A stretch of DNA of 64,000 nucleotides from Oasisia sp. SBJ-2009 (taxonomy: Eukaryota; Annelida; Polychaeta; Sabellida; Siboglinidae): positions 496,001-560,000 of the forward strand of contig OZ024861.1 of NCBI GenBank assembly GCA_964017155.1, written 5' to 3'. The translations under genes and the position numbers were made by a program. Under the pieces are notes generated by a model. That model had not been told where the DNA came from. It did not search any database and saw nothing but the letters and a program-made list of their open reading frames with translations. Shown piece after piece: positions 10,701 through 24,300 of this stretch (positions are counted from its first letter, which is position 1; every line of letters starts with the position of its first letter).

Positions 10701-10735
10701 TTGCCAACATTTGATACTTGATTAAATTAATTTAT
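7711..10735 (+). repeat. Mixed monomers E/J-like, D, B/other, I, E, C
   Basis: Marks 7711, 8216, 8720, 9224, 9728 and 10232. The D-B-I run 8216-9727 resembles 55640-57151, where the I monomer also has GAGGTC and a changed TTGATAAAATT-type sequence. The monomer at 8720 joins a B-type left half to an ordinary right half (GAATTAAC, TTATAAT). The monomer at 9728 has a private GCTGTGCATAC and is followed by CATCAATCCC. Confidence 0.78.
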
Positions 10736-13700
10736 TCAATTATAATCATCTTGCGCGTATTTATGTTTTATAAACAGCGCGTCTTGGCAAACTTTTGAGG
10801 TCGAAAAGACAGCGCGATTTGTGCCAGTCGCAAGCGCAGCGGTGCATGTTACTCCGCTGAGCATACGAAATGAGCGATAAACAGTTTATTTATGCCGACC
10901 GCGCTGTCTTTTCGACCTCAAAAGTCTGCTAAGACGCGCTGTTTATAAAACATAAATATGCGCAATATGAGTATAATTGATAGAATTAACAAAATCAAGT
11001 ATCAAATGTTGACAAAGATACAGTTATAATACCAAAATTGAGGTGGGCCCGACTTGTACATAAATGCCTAGACTTGCGGGCGCGTACCTTCACGCGCACT
11101 CTCTCATAAACGCACGTATTCTCTCAATTTGTTTTCAGTATTTCACTATTTGGCACTTATGTAGAAGTCGGACCAAACTCAATGTTGCTATTATATCAGT
11201 ATTTGTGCCAACATTTGATACTTGATTAAATTAATTCATTCAATAATAATCATCTTGCGCGTATTTATGTTTTATAAACAGCGCGTCTTGGCAAACTGTT
11301 GAGGTCGAAAAGACAGCGCGATTTGTGCCAGTCGCAAGCGCAGCGGTGCATGTTACTCCGCTGAGCGTACGAAATGAGCGATAAACAGTTTGTTTATGCC
11401 GACCGCGCTGTCTTTTCGACCTCAAAAGTCTGCTAAGACGCGCTGTATATCAAACATAAATATGCGCAAGATGATTATAATTGATAGAACGAACAAAATC
11501 AAGTATCAAATGTTGGCAAAGATAGAGTTATTATACCAAAATTGAGGTGGGCCCGACTTGTACATAAGTGCCAACACTTGCGGGCGCGTACCTTCACGCG
11601 CACTCTCTCATAAAAGCACGTATACTCTCAATTGTTTTCAGTATTTCACTATTTGGCACTTATATACAAGTCGGACCCACCTCAATGTTGCTATTATATC
11701 AGTATTTTTGCCAACATTTGATACTTGATTAAATTAATTCATTCAATAATAATCATCTTGCGCGTATTTATGTTTTATAAACCGCGCGTCTTGGCAAACT
11801 TTTGAGGTCGAAAAGACAGCGCGATTTGTGCCAGTCGCAAGCGCAGCGGTGCATGTTACTCCGCTGAGCATACGAAATGAGCGATAAACAGTTTGTTTAT
11901 GCCGACCGCGCCTTCTTTTCGACCTCAAAAGTCTGCTAAGACGCGCTGTATATAAAACATAAATATGCGCAAGATGATTATAATTGATAGAATTAACAAA
12001 ATCAAGTATCAAATGTTGACAAAGATACAGTTATAATACCAAAATTGAGGTGGGCCCGACTTGTACATAAATGCCTAGTCTTGCGGGCTCGTACCTTCAC
12101 GCGCACTCTCTCATACAAGCACGTATACTCTCAATTTGTTTTCAGTATTTCACTATTTGGCACTTATGTACAAGTCGGACCCACCTCAATGTTGCTATTA
12201 TATCAGTATTTTTGCCAACATTTGATACTTGATTAAATTAATTCATTCAATTATAATCATCTTGCGCGTATTTATGTTTTATAAACAGCGCGTCTTGGCA
12301 AACTTTTGAGGTCGAAAAGACAGCGCGATTTGTGCCAGTCGCAAGCGCTGCGGTGCATGTTACTCCGCTGAGCATACGAAATGAGCGATAAACAGTTTGT
12401 TTATGCCGACCGCGCTGTCTGTTCGACCTCAAAAGTCTGCTAAGACGCGCTGTTTATAAAACATAAATATGCGCAAGATGATTATAATTGATAGAATTAA
12501 CAAAATCAAGTATCAAATGTTGACAAAGATACAGTTATAATACCAAAATTGAGGTGGGCCCGACTTGTACATAAATGCCTAGACTTGCGGACGCGTACCT
12601 TCACGCGCACTCTCTCATAAAAGCACGTATTCTCTCAATTTGTTTTCAGTATTTCACTATTAGGCACTTATGTACAAGTCGGACCCACCTCAATGTTGCT
12701 ATTATATCAGTATTTTTGCCAACATTTGATACTTGATTAAATTAATTCATTCAATTATAATCATCTTGCGCGTATTTATGTTTTATAAACAGCGCGTCTT
12801 GGCAAACTTTTGACGTCGAAAAGACAGCGCGATTTGTGCCAGTCGCAAGCGCAGCGGTGCATGTTACTCCGCTGAACATATGAAATGAGCGATAAACAGT
12901 TTGTTTATGCCGATCGCGCTGTCTTTTCGACCTCAAAAGTCTGCTAAGACGCGCTGTATATAAAACATAAATATGCGCAAGATGATTATAATTAATAGAA
13001 TTAACAAAATCAAGTATCAAATGTTGACAAAGATACAGTTATCATACCAAAATTTAGGTGGGCCCGACTTGTACATAAATGCCTAGACTTGCGGGCTCGT
13101 ACCTTCACGCGCACTCTCTTATAAAAGCACGTATACTCTCAATTTGTTTTCAGTATTTCACTATTAGGCACTTATGTACAAGTCGGACCCACCTCAATGT
13201 TGCTATTATATCAGTATTTTTGCCAACATTTGATACTTGATTAAATTAATTCATTCAATAATAATCATCTTGCGCGTATTTATGTTTTATAAACCGCGCG
13301 TCTTGGCAAACTGTTGAGGTCGAAAAGACAGCGCGATTTGTGCCAGTCGCAAGCGCAGCGGTGCATGTTACTCCGCTGAGCATACGAAATGAGCGATAAA
13401 CAGTTTGTTTATGCCGACCGCGCCTTCTTTTCGACCTCAAAAGTCTGCTAAGACGCGCTGTATATAAAACATAAATATGCGCAAGATGAATATAATTGAT
13501 AGAATTAACAAAATCAAGTATCAAATGTTGACAAAGATACAGTTATAATACCAAAATTGAGGTGGGCCCGACTTGTACATAAATGCCTAGTCTTGCGGGC
13601 TCGTACCTTCACGCGCACTCTCTTATAAAAGCACGTATACTCTCAATTTGTTTTCAGTATTTCACTATTTGGCACTTATGTACAAGTCGGACCCACCTCA

Positions 13701-13759
13701 ATGTTGCTATTATATCAGTATTTTTTGCCAACATTTGAAACTTGATTAAATTAATTCAT
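10736..13759 (+). repeat. 6-mer HOR, copy 3 (D-B-H-F-G-A)
   Basis: Marks 10736, 11240, 11743, 12247, 12751 and 13255. Same order as 4688-7710. The D monomer has a private CAGTTTATTTATG, shared with the D monomer at 18303, which ties these two copies together. From here the 6-mer is embedded in a longer 15-monomer repeat. Confidence 0.85.
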
Positions 13760-15272
13760 TCAATTATAATCATCTTGCGCGTATTTATGTTTTATAAACA
13801 GCGCGTCTTGGCAAACTTTTGAGGTCGAAAAGACAGCGCGATTTGTGCCAGTCGCAAGCGCAGCGGTGCATGTTACTCCGCTGAGCATACGAAATGAGCG
13901 ATAAACAGTTTGTTTATGCCGACCGCGCTGTCTTTTCGACCTCAAAAGTCTGCTAAGACGCGCTGTATATAAAACATAAATATGCGCAAGATGATTATAA
14001 TTAATAGAAATAACAAAATCAAGTATCAAATGTTGACAAAGATACAGTTATCATACCAAAATTGAGGTGGGCCCGACTTGTACATAAATGCCTAGACTTG
14101 CGGGCTCGTACCTTCACGCGCACTCTCTTATAAAAGCACGTATACTCTCAATTTGTTTTCAGTATTTCACTATTAGGCACTTATGTACAAGTCGGACCCA
14201 CCTCAATGTTGCTATTATATCAGTATTTTTGCCAACATTTGATACTTGATTAAATTAATTCATTCAATTATAATCATCTTGCGCGTATTTATGTTTTATA
14301 AACAGCGCGTCTTGGCAAACTTTTGACGTCGAAAAGACAGCGCGATTTGTGCCAGTCGCAAGCGCAGCGGTGCATGTTACTCCGCTGAACATATGAAATG
14401 AGCGATAAACAGTTTGTTTATGCCGACCGCGCTGTCTTTTCGACCTCAAAAGTCTGCTAAGACGCGCTGTATATAAAACATAAATATGCGCAAGATGATT
14501 ATAATTAATAGAATTAACAAAATCAAGTATCAAATGTTGACAAAGATACAGTTATCATACCAAAATTGAGGTGGGCCCGACTTGTACATCAATGCCTAGA
14601 CTTGCGGGCTCGTACCTTCACGCGCACTCTCTTATAAAAGCACGTATACTCTCAATTTGTTTTCAGTATTTCACTATTAGGCATTTATGTACAAGTCGGA
14701 CCCACCTCAATGTTGCTATTATATCAGTATTTTTGCCAACATTTGATACTTGATTAAATTAATTCATTCAATAATAATCATCTTGCGCGTATTTATGTTT
14801 TATAAACCGCGCGTCTTGGCAAAGTTTTGAGGTCGAAAAGACAGCGCGATTTGTGCCAGTCGCAAGCGCAGCGGTGCATGTTATTCCGCTGAGCATACGA
14901 AATGAGCGATAAACAGTTTGTTTATGCCGACCGCGCTGTCTTTTCGACCTCGAAAGTCTGCTAAGACGCGCTGTATATAAAACATAAATATGCGCAAGAT
15001 GATTATAATTGATAGAATTAACAAAATCAAGTATCAAATGTTGACAAAGATACAGTTATCATACCAAAATTGAGGTGGGCCTGACTTGTACATAAATGCC
15101 TAGACTTGCGGGCTCGTACCTTCACGCGCACTCTCTTATAAAAGCACGTATACTCTCAATTTGTTTTCAGTATTTCACTATTTGGCACTTATGTACAAGT
15201 CGGACCCACCTCAATGTTGCTATTATATCAGTATTTTTTGCCAACATTTGAAACTTGATTAAATTAATTCAT

Positions 15273-15778
15273 TCAATTATAATCATCTTGCGCGTATTTA
15301 TGTTTTATAAACAGCGCGTCTTGGCAAACTTTTGAGGTCGAAAAGACAGCGCGATTTGTGCCAGTCGCAAGCGCAGCGGTGCATGTTACTCCGCTGAGCA
15401 TACGAAATGAGCGATATAATCAGTTTGTTTATGCCGACCGCGCTGTCTTTTCGACCTCAAAAGTCTGCTAAGACGCGCTGTTTATAAAACATAAATATGC
15501 GCAAGATGAGTATAATTGATAGAATTAACAAAATCAAGTATCAAATGTTGACAAAGATACAGTTATAATACCAAAATTGAGGTGGGCCCGACTTGTACAT
15601 AAATGCCTAGACTTGCGGGCGCGTACCTTCACGCGCACTCTCTCATAAACGCACGTATTCTCTCAATTTGTTTTCAGTATTTCACTATTTGGCACTTATG
15701 TAGAAGTCGGACCAAACTCAATGTTGCTATTATATCAGTATTTGTGACAACATTTGATACTTGATTAAATTAATTCAT
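15273..15778 (+). repeat. Type L monomer (506 bp)
   Basis: The longest regular unit: GATATAATCAG in the loop adds two bases, and the left arm carries the extra T (GTATTTTTTGCC) with TTTGAAACTT. The right arm has TGTTTATA and GAGTATAA and is followed by a GCGGGCGCG spacer. The same type is at marks 16284, 22840, 23851, 28896, 29907, 37977, 42517, 44032, 49078, 51602 and 53117. It is usually followed by an N or M monomer, so L-N behaves as a linked pair. Confidence 0.85.
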
Positions 15779-16283
15779 TCAATAATAATCATCTTGCGCG
15801 TATTTATGTTTTATAAACAGCGCGTCTTGGCAAACTGTTGAGGTCGAAAAGACAGCGCGATTTGTGCCAGTCGCAACCGCAGCGGTGCATGTTATTCCGC
15901 TGAGCATACGAAATGAGCGATAAACAGTTTGTTTATGCCGACCGCGCTGTCTTTTCGACCTCAAAAGTCTGCTAAGACGCGCTGTATATAAAACATAAAT
16001 ATGCGCAAGATGATTATAATTGATAGAATTAACAAAATCAAGTATCAAATGTTGACAAAGATACAGTTATCATACCAAAATTGAGGTGGGCCCGACTTGT
16101 ACATAAATGCCTAGACTTGCGGGCTCGTACCTTCACGCGCACTCTCTTATAAAAGCACGTATACTCTCAATTTGTTTTCAGTATTTCACTATTTGGCACT
16201 TATGTACAAGTCGGACCCACCTCAATGTTGCTATTATATCAGTATTTTTTGCCAACATTTGAAACTTGATTAAATTAATTCAT
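15779..16283 (+). repeat. Type M monomer, N/E fusion (copy 1)
   Basis: The left part is type N (TTTGTGACAAC, CTGTTGAGG, CGCAACCGC) and the right part is type E (TTATTCCGC, GAGCATAC, TGTATATA). The last N-specific base is 15877 and the first E-specific base 15895, so the switch lies in a 17-bp interval inside the loop. N and E are neighbours elsewhere, so an unequal crossover removing one monomer length explains it. The identical fusion at 23346 and 29402 shows it predates amplification of the large HOR. Confidence 0.8.
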
Positions 16284-17662
16284 TCAATTATAATCATCTT
16301 GCGCGTATTTATGTTTTATAAACAGCGCGTCTTGGCAAACTTTTGAGGTCGAAAAGACAGCGCGATTTGTGCCAGTCGCAAGCGCAGCGGTGCATGTTAC
16401 TCCGCTGAGCATACGAAATGAGCGATATAATCAGTTTGTTTATGCCGACCGCGCTGTCTTTTCGACCTCAAAAGTCTGCTAAGACGCGCTGTTTATAAAA
16501 CATAAATATGCGCAAGATGAGTATAATTGATAGAATTAACAAAATCAAGTATCAAATGTTGACAAAGATACAGTTATAATACCAAAATTGAGGTGGGCCC
16601 GACTTGTACATAAATGCCTAGACTTGCGGGCGCGTACCTTCACGCGCACTCTCTCATAAACGCACGTATTCTCTCAATTTGTTTTCAGTATTTCACTATT
16701 TGGCACTTATGTAGAAGTCGGACCAAACTCAATGTTGCTATTATATCAGTATTTGTGACAACATTTGATACTTGATTAAATTAATTCATTCAATAATAAT
16801 CATCTTGCGCGTATTTATGTTTTATAAACAGCGCGTCTTGGCAAACTGTTGAGGTCGAAAAGACAGCGCGATTTGTGCCAGTCGCAACCGCAGCGGTGCA
16901 TGTTACTCCGCTGAGCGTACGAAATGAGCGATAAACAGTTTGTTTATGCCGACCGCGCTGTCTTTTCGACCTCAAAAGTCTGTTAAGACGCGCTGTATAT
17001 CAAACATAAATATGCGCAAGATGATTATAATTGATAGAATTAACAAAATCAAGTATCAAATGTTGACAAAGATACAGTTATCATAACAAAATTGAGGTGG
17101 GCCCGACTTGTACATCAATGCCTAGACTTGCGGGCTCGTACCTTCACGCGCACTCTCTTATAAAAGCACGTATACTCTCAATTTGTTTTCAGTATTTCAC
17201 TATTAGGCACTTATGTACAAGTCGGACCCACCTCAATGTTGCTATTATATCAGTATTTTTGCCAACATTTGATACTTGATTAAATTAATTCATTCAATAA
17301 TAATCATCTTGCGCGTATTTATGTTTTATAAACCGCGCGTCTTGGCAAACTTTTGAGGTCGAAAAGACAGCGCGATTTGTGCCAGTCGCAAGCGCAGCGG
17401 TGCATGTTATTCCGCTGAGCATACGAAATGAGCGATAAACAGTTTGTTTATGCCGACCGCGCTGTCTTTTCGACCTCAAAAGTCTGCTAAGACGCGCTGT
17501 ATATAAAACATAAATATGCGCAAGATGATTATAATTGATAGAATTAACAAAATCAAGTATCAAATGTTGACAAAGATACAGTTATCATACCAAAATTGAG
17601 GTGGGCCCGACTTGTACATAAATGCCTAGACTTGCGGGCTCGTACCTTCACGCGCACTCTCT

Positions 17663-17698
17663 TATAAAAGCACGTATACTCTCAATTTGTTTTCAGTA
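17663..17698 (+). promoter_or_regulatory. Second example of the TATA + Inr spacer promoter candidate
   Basis: TATAAAAG begins at 17663 and the A of TCAGTA is at 17695, again 32 bp apart, directly upstream of the type J monomer with mark 17799. Spacing is the same wherever I checked it, except after type B monomers, where loss of one T shortens it to 31. This spacer sequence is the common form in the right two thirds of the window. Confidence 0.38.
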
Positions 17699-18302
17699 TT
17701 TCACTATTTGGCACTTATGTACAAGTCGGACCCACCTCAATGTTGCTATTATATCAGTATTTTTTGCCAACATTTGAAACTTGATTAAATTAATTCATTC
17801 AATTATAATCATCTTGCGCGTATTTATGTTTTATAAACAGCGCGTCTTGGCAAACTTTTGAGGTCGAAAAGACAGCGCGATTTGTGCCAGTCGCAAGCGC
17901 AGCGGTGCATGTTACTCCGCTGAGCATACGAAATGAGCGATAAACAGTTTGTTTATGCCGACCGCGCTGTCTTTTCGACCTCAAAAGTCTGCTAAGACGC
18001 GCTGTATATAAAACATAAATATGCGCAAGATGATTATAATTAATAGAATTAACAAAATCAAGTATCAAATGTTGACAAAGATACAGTTATCATACCAAAA
18101 TTGAGGTGGGCCCGACTTGTACATAAATGCCTAGACTTGCGGGCTCGTACCTTCACGCGCACTCTCTTATAAAAGCACGTATACTCTCAATTTGTTTTCA
18201 GTATTTCACTATTAGGCACTTATGTACAAGTCGGACCCACCTCAATGTTGCTATTATATCAGTATTTTTGCCAACATTTGATACTTGATTAAATTAATTC
18301 AT

Positions 18303-21300
18303 TCAATTATAATCATCTTGCGCGTATTTATGTTTTATAAACAGCGCGTCTTGGCAAACTTTTGAGGTCGAAAAGACAGCGCGATTTGTGCCAGTCGCAA
18401 GCGCAGCGGTGCATGTTACTCCGCTGAGCATACGAAATGAGCGATAAACAGTTTATTTATGCCGACCGCGCTGTCTTTTCGACCTCAAAAGTCTGCTAAG
18501 ACGCGCTGTTTATAAAACATAAATATGCGCAATATGAGTATAATTGATAGAATTAACAAAATCAAGTATCAAATGTTGACAAAGATACAGTTATAATACC
18601 AAAATTGAGGTGGGCCCGACTTGTACATAAATGCCTAGACTTGCGGGCGCGTACCTTCACGCGCACTCTCTCATAAACGCACGTATTCTCTCAATTTGTT
18701 TTCAGTATTTCACTATTTGGCACTTATGTAGAAGTCGGACCAAACTCAATGTTGCTATTATATCAGTATTTGTGCCAACATTTGATACTTGATTAAATTA
18801 ATTCATTCAATAATAATCATCTTGCGCGTATTTATGTTTTATAAACAGCGCGTCTTGGCAAACTGTTGAGGTCGAAAAGACAGCGCGATTTGTGCCAGTC
18901 GCAAGCGCAGCGGTGCATGTTACTCCGCTGAGCGTACGAAATGAGCGATAAACAGTTTGTTTATGCCGACCGCGCTGTCTTTTCGACCTCAAAAGTCTGC
19001 TAAGACGCGCTGTATATCAAACATAAATATGCGCAAGATGATTATAATTGATAGAACGAACAAAATCAAGTATCAAATGTTGGCAAAGATAGAGTTATTA
19101 TACCAAAATTGAGGTGGGCCCGACTTGTACATAAGTGCCAACACTTGCGGGCGCGTACCTTCACGCGCACTCTCTCATAAAAGCACGTATACTCTCAATT
19201 GTTTTCAGTATTTCACTATTTGGCACTTATATACAAGTCGGACCCACCTCAATGTTGCTATTATATCAGTATTTTTGCCAACATTTGATACTTGATTAAA
19301 TTAATTCATTCAATAATAATCATCTTGCGCGTATTTATGTTTTATAAACCGCGCGTCTTGGCAAACTTTTGAGGTCGAAAAGACAGCGCGATTTGTGCCA
19401 GTCGCAAGCGCAGCGGTGCATGTTACTCCGCTGAGCATACGAAATGAGCGATAAACAGTTTGTTTATGCCGACCGCGCCTTCTTTTCGACCTCAAAAGTC
19501 TGCTAAGACGCGCTGTATATAAAACATAAATATGCGCAAGATGATTATAATTGATAGAATTAACAAAATCAAGTATCAAATGTTGACAAAGATACAGTTA
19601 TAATACCAAAATTGAGGTGGGCCCGACTTGTACATAAATGCCTAGTCTTGCGGGCTCGTACCTTCACGCGCACTCTCTCATACAAGCACGTATACTCTCA
19701 ATTTGTTTTCAGTATTTCACTATTTGGCACTTATGTACAAGTCGGACCCACCTCAATGTTGCTATTATATCAGTATTTTTGCCAACATTTGATACTTGAT
19801 TAAATTAATTCATTCAATTATAATCATCTTGCGCGTATTTATGTTTTATAAACAGCGCGTCTTGGCAAACTTTTGAGGTCGAAAAGACAGCGCGATTTGT
19901 GCCAGTCGCAAGCGCTGCGGTGCATGTTACTCCGCTGAGCATACGAAATGAGCGATAAACAGTTTGTTTATGCCGACCGCGCTGTCTGTTCGACCTCAAA
20001 AGTCTGCTAAGACGCGCTGTTTATAAAACATAAATATGCGCAAGATGATTATAATTGATAGAATTAACAAAATCAAGTATCAAATGTTGACAAAGATACA
20101 GTTATAATACCAAAATTGAGGTGGGCCCGACTTGTACATAAATGCCTAGACTTGCGGACGCGTACCTTCACGCGCACTCTCTCATAAAAGCACGTATTCT
20201 CTCAATTTGTTTTCAGTATTTCACTATTAGGCACTTATGTACAAGTCGGACCCACCTCAATGTTGCTATTATATCAGTATTTTTGCCAACATTTGATACT
20301 TGATTAAATTAATTCATTCAATTATAATCATCTTGCGCGTATTTATGTTTTATAAACAGCGCGTCTTGGCAAACTTTTGACGTCGAAAAGACAGCGCGAT
20401 TTGTGCCAGTCGCAAGCGCAGCGGTGCATGTTACTCCGCTGAACATATGAAATGAGCGATAAACAGTTTGTTTATGCCGATCGCGCTGTCTTTTCGACCT
20501 CAAAAGTCTGCTAAGACGCGCTGTATATAAAACATAAATATGCGCAAGATGATTATAATTAATAGAATTAACAAAATCAAGTATCAAATGTTGACAAAGA
20601 TACAGTTATCATACCAAAATTTAGGTGGGCCCGACTTGTACATAAATGCCTAGACTTGCGGGCTCGTACCTTCACGCGCACTCTCTTATAAAAGCACGTA
20701 TACTCTCAATTTGTTTTCAGTATTTCACTATTAGGCACTTATGTACAAGTCGGACCCACCTCAATGTTGCTATTATATCAGTATTTTTGCCAACATTTGA
20801 TACTTGATTAAATTAATTCATTCAATAATAATCATCTTGCGCGTATTTATGTTTTATAAACCGCGCGTCTTGGCAAACTGTTGAGGTCGAAAAGACAGCG
20901 CGATTTGTGCCAGTCGCAAGCGCAGCGGTGCATGTTACTCCGCTGAGCATACGAAATGAGCGATAAACAGTTTGTTTATGCCGACCGCGCCTTCTTTTCG
21001 ACCTCAAAAGTCTGCTAAGACGCGCTGTATATAAAACATAAATATGCGCAAGATGAATATAATTGATAGAATTAACAAAATCAAGTATCAAATGTTGACA
21101 AAGATACAGTTATAATACCAAAATTGAGGTGGGCCCGACTTGTACATAAATGCCTAGTCTTGCGGGCTCGTACCTTCACGCGCACTCTCTTATAAAAGCA
21201 CGTATACTCTCAATTTGTTTTCAGTATTTCACTATTTGGCACTTATGTACAAGTCGGACCCACCTCAATGTTGCTATTATATCAGTATTTTTTGCCAACA

Positions 21301-21326
21301 TTTGAAACTTGATTAAATTAATTCAT
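18303..21326 (+). repeat. 6-mer HOR, copy 4 (D-B-H-F-G-A)
   Basis: Marks 18303, 18807, 19310, 19814, 20318 and 20822. It shares CAGTTTATTTATG in D with copy 3. The left part of this D monomer differs from that at 10736 (TTATAAAAG spacer, TTAATTCATTC rather than TTAATTTATTC), so the shared segment starts inside this monomer. That places one end of the duplication. Confidence 0.82.
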
Positions 21327-24300
21327 TCAATTATAATCATCTTGCGCGTATTTATGTTTTATAAACAGCGCGTCTTGGCAAACTTTTGAGGTCGAAAAGA
21401 CAGCGCGATTTGTGCCAGTCGCAAGCGCAGCGGTGCATGTTACTCCGCTGAGCATACGAAATGAGCGATAAACAGTTTGTTTATGCCGACCGCGCTGTCT
21501 TTTCGACCTCAAAAGTCTGCTAAGACGCGCTGTATATAAAACATAAATATGCGCAAGATGATTATAATTAATAGAAATAACAAAATCAAGTATCAAATGT
21601 TGACAAAGATACAGTTATCATACCAAAATTGAGGTGGGCCCGACTTGTACATAAATGCCTAGACTTGCGGGCTCGTACCTTCACGCGCACTCTCTTATAA
21701 AAGCACGTATACTCTCAATTTGTTTTCAGTATTTCACTATTAGGCACTTATGTACAAGTCGGACCCACCTCAATGTTGCTATTATATCAGTATTTTTGCC
21801 AACATTTGATACTTGATTAAATTAATTCATTCAATTATAATCATCTTGCGCGTATTTATGTTTTATAAACAGCGCGTCTTGGCAAACTTTTGACGTCGAA
21901 AAGACAGCGCGATTTGTGCCAGTCGCAAGCGCAGCGGTGCATGTTACTCCGCTGAACATATGAAATGAGCGATAAACAGTTTGTTTATGCCGACCGCGCT
22001 GTCTTTTCGACCTCAAAAGTCTGCTAAGACGCGCTGTATATAAAACATAAATATGCGCAAGATGATTATAATTAATAGAATTAACAAAATCAAGTATCAA
22101 ATGTTGACAAAGATACAGTTATCATACCAAAATTGAGGTGGGCCCGACTTGTACATCAATGCCTAGACTTGCGGGCTCGTACCTTCACGCGCACTCTCTT
22201 ATAAAAGCACGTATACTCTCAATTTGTTTTCAGTATTTCACTATTAGGCATTTATGTACAAGTCGGACCCACCTCAATGTTGCTATTATATCAGTATTTT
22301 TGCCAACATTTGATACTTGATTAAATTAATTCATTCAATAATAATCATCTTGCGCGTATTTATGTTTTATAAACCGCGCGTCTTGGCAAAGTTTTGAGGT
22401 CGAAAAGACAGCGCGATTTGTGCCAGTCGCAAGCGCAGCGGTGCATGTTATTCCGCTGAGCATACGAAATGAGCGATAAACAGTTTGTTTATGCCGACCG
22501 CGCTGTCTTTTCGACCTCGAAAGTCTGCTAAGACGCGCTGTATATAAAACATAAATATGCGCAAGATGATTATAATTGATAGAATTAACAAAATCAAGTA
22601 TCAAATGTTGACAAAGATACAGTTATCATACCAAAATTGAGGTGGGCCCGACTTGTACATAAATGCCTAGACTTGCGGGCTCGTACCTTCACGCGCACTC
22701 TCTTATAAAAGCACGTATACTCTCAATTTGTTTTCAGTATTTCACTATTTGGCACTTATGTACAAGTCGGACCCACCTCAATGTTGCTATTATATCAGTA
22801 TTTTTTGCCAACATTTGAAACTTGATTAAATTAATTCATTCAATTATAATCATCTTGCGCGTATTTATGTTTTATAAACAGCGCGTCTTGGCAAACTTTT
22901 GAGGTCGAAAAGACAGCGCGATTTGTGCCAGTCGCAAGCGCAGCGGTGCATGTTACTCCGCTGAGCATACGAAATGAGCGATATAATCAGTTTGTTTATG
23001 CCGACCGCGCTGTCTTTTCGACCTCAAAAGTCTGCTAAGACGCGCTGTTTATAAAACATAAATATGCGCAAGATGAGTATAATTGATAGAATTAACAAAA
23101 TCAAGTATCAAATGTTGACAAAGATACAGTTATAATACCAAAATTGAGGTGGGCCCGACTTGTACATAAATGCCTAGACTTGCGGGCGCGTACCTTCACG
23201 CGCACTCTCTCATAAACGCACGTATTCTCTCAATTTGTTTTCAGTATTTCACTATTTGGCACTTATGTAGAAGTCGGACCAAACTCAATGTTGCTATTAT
23301 ATCAGTATTTGTGACAACATTTGATACTTGATTAAATTAATTCATTCAATAATAATCATCTTGCGCGTATTTATGTTTTATAAACAGCGCGTCTTGGCAA
23401 ACTGTTGAGGTCGAAAAGACAGCGCGATTTGTGCCAGTCGCAACCGCAGCGGTGCATGTTATTCCGCTGAGCATACGAAATGAGCGATAAACAGTTTGTT
23501 TATGCCGACCGCGCTGTCTTTTCGACCTCAAAAGTCTGCTAAGACGCGCTGTATATAAAACATAAATATGCGCAAGATGATTATAATTGATAGAATTAAC
23601 AAAATCAAGTATCAAATGTTGACAAAGATACAGTTATCATACCAAAATTGAGGTGGGCCCGACTTGTACATAAATGCCTAGACTTGCGGGCTCGTACCTT
23701 CACGCGCACTCTCTTATAAAAGCACGTATACTCTCAATTTGTTTTCAGTATTTCACTATTTGGCACTTATGTACAAGTCGGACCCACCTCAATGTTGCTA
23801 TTATATCAGTATTTTTTGCCAACATTTGAAACTTGATTAAATTAATTCATTCAATTATAATCATCTTGCGCGTATTTATGTTTTATAAACAGCGCGTCTT
23901 GGCAAACTTTTGAGGTCGAAAAGACAGCGCGATTTGTGCCAGTCGCAAGCGCAGCGGTGCATGTTACTCCGCTGAGCATACGAAATGAGCGATATAATCA
24001 GTTTGTTTATGCCGACCGCGCTGTCTTTTCGACCTCAAAAGTCTGCTAAGACGCGCTGTTTATAAAACATAAATATGCGCAAGATGAGTATAATTGATAG
24101 AATTAACAAAATCAAGTATCAAATGTTGACAAAGATACAGTTATAATACCAAAATTGAGGTGGGCCCGACTTGTACATAAATGCCTAGACTTGCGGGCGC
24201 GTACCTTCACGCGCACTCTCTCATAAACGCACGTATTCTCTCAATTTGTTTTCAGTATTTCACTATTTGGCACTTATGTAGAAGTCGGACCAAACTCAAT

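Larger units (their letters stand above)
11240..18806 (+). repeat. 15-mer HOR, copy 1 (B-H-F-G-A-J-I-K-L-M-L-N-E-J-D), 7567 bp
   Basis: Marks 11240, 11743, 12247, 12751, 13255, 13760, 14264, 14768, 15273, 15779, 16284, 16790, 17294, 17799 and 18303. The first 13 monomers recur in the same order from 18807, offset 7567 bp. A private base, T at 15082 in GGGCCTGAC, differs from the second copy, which has C at 22649. The H-F-G-A part comes from the 6-mer seen further left; J-I-K-L-M-L-N-E is new here. Confidence 0.9.
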
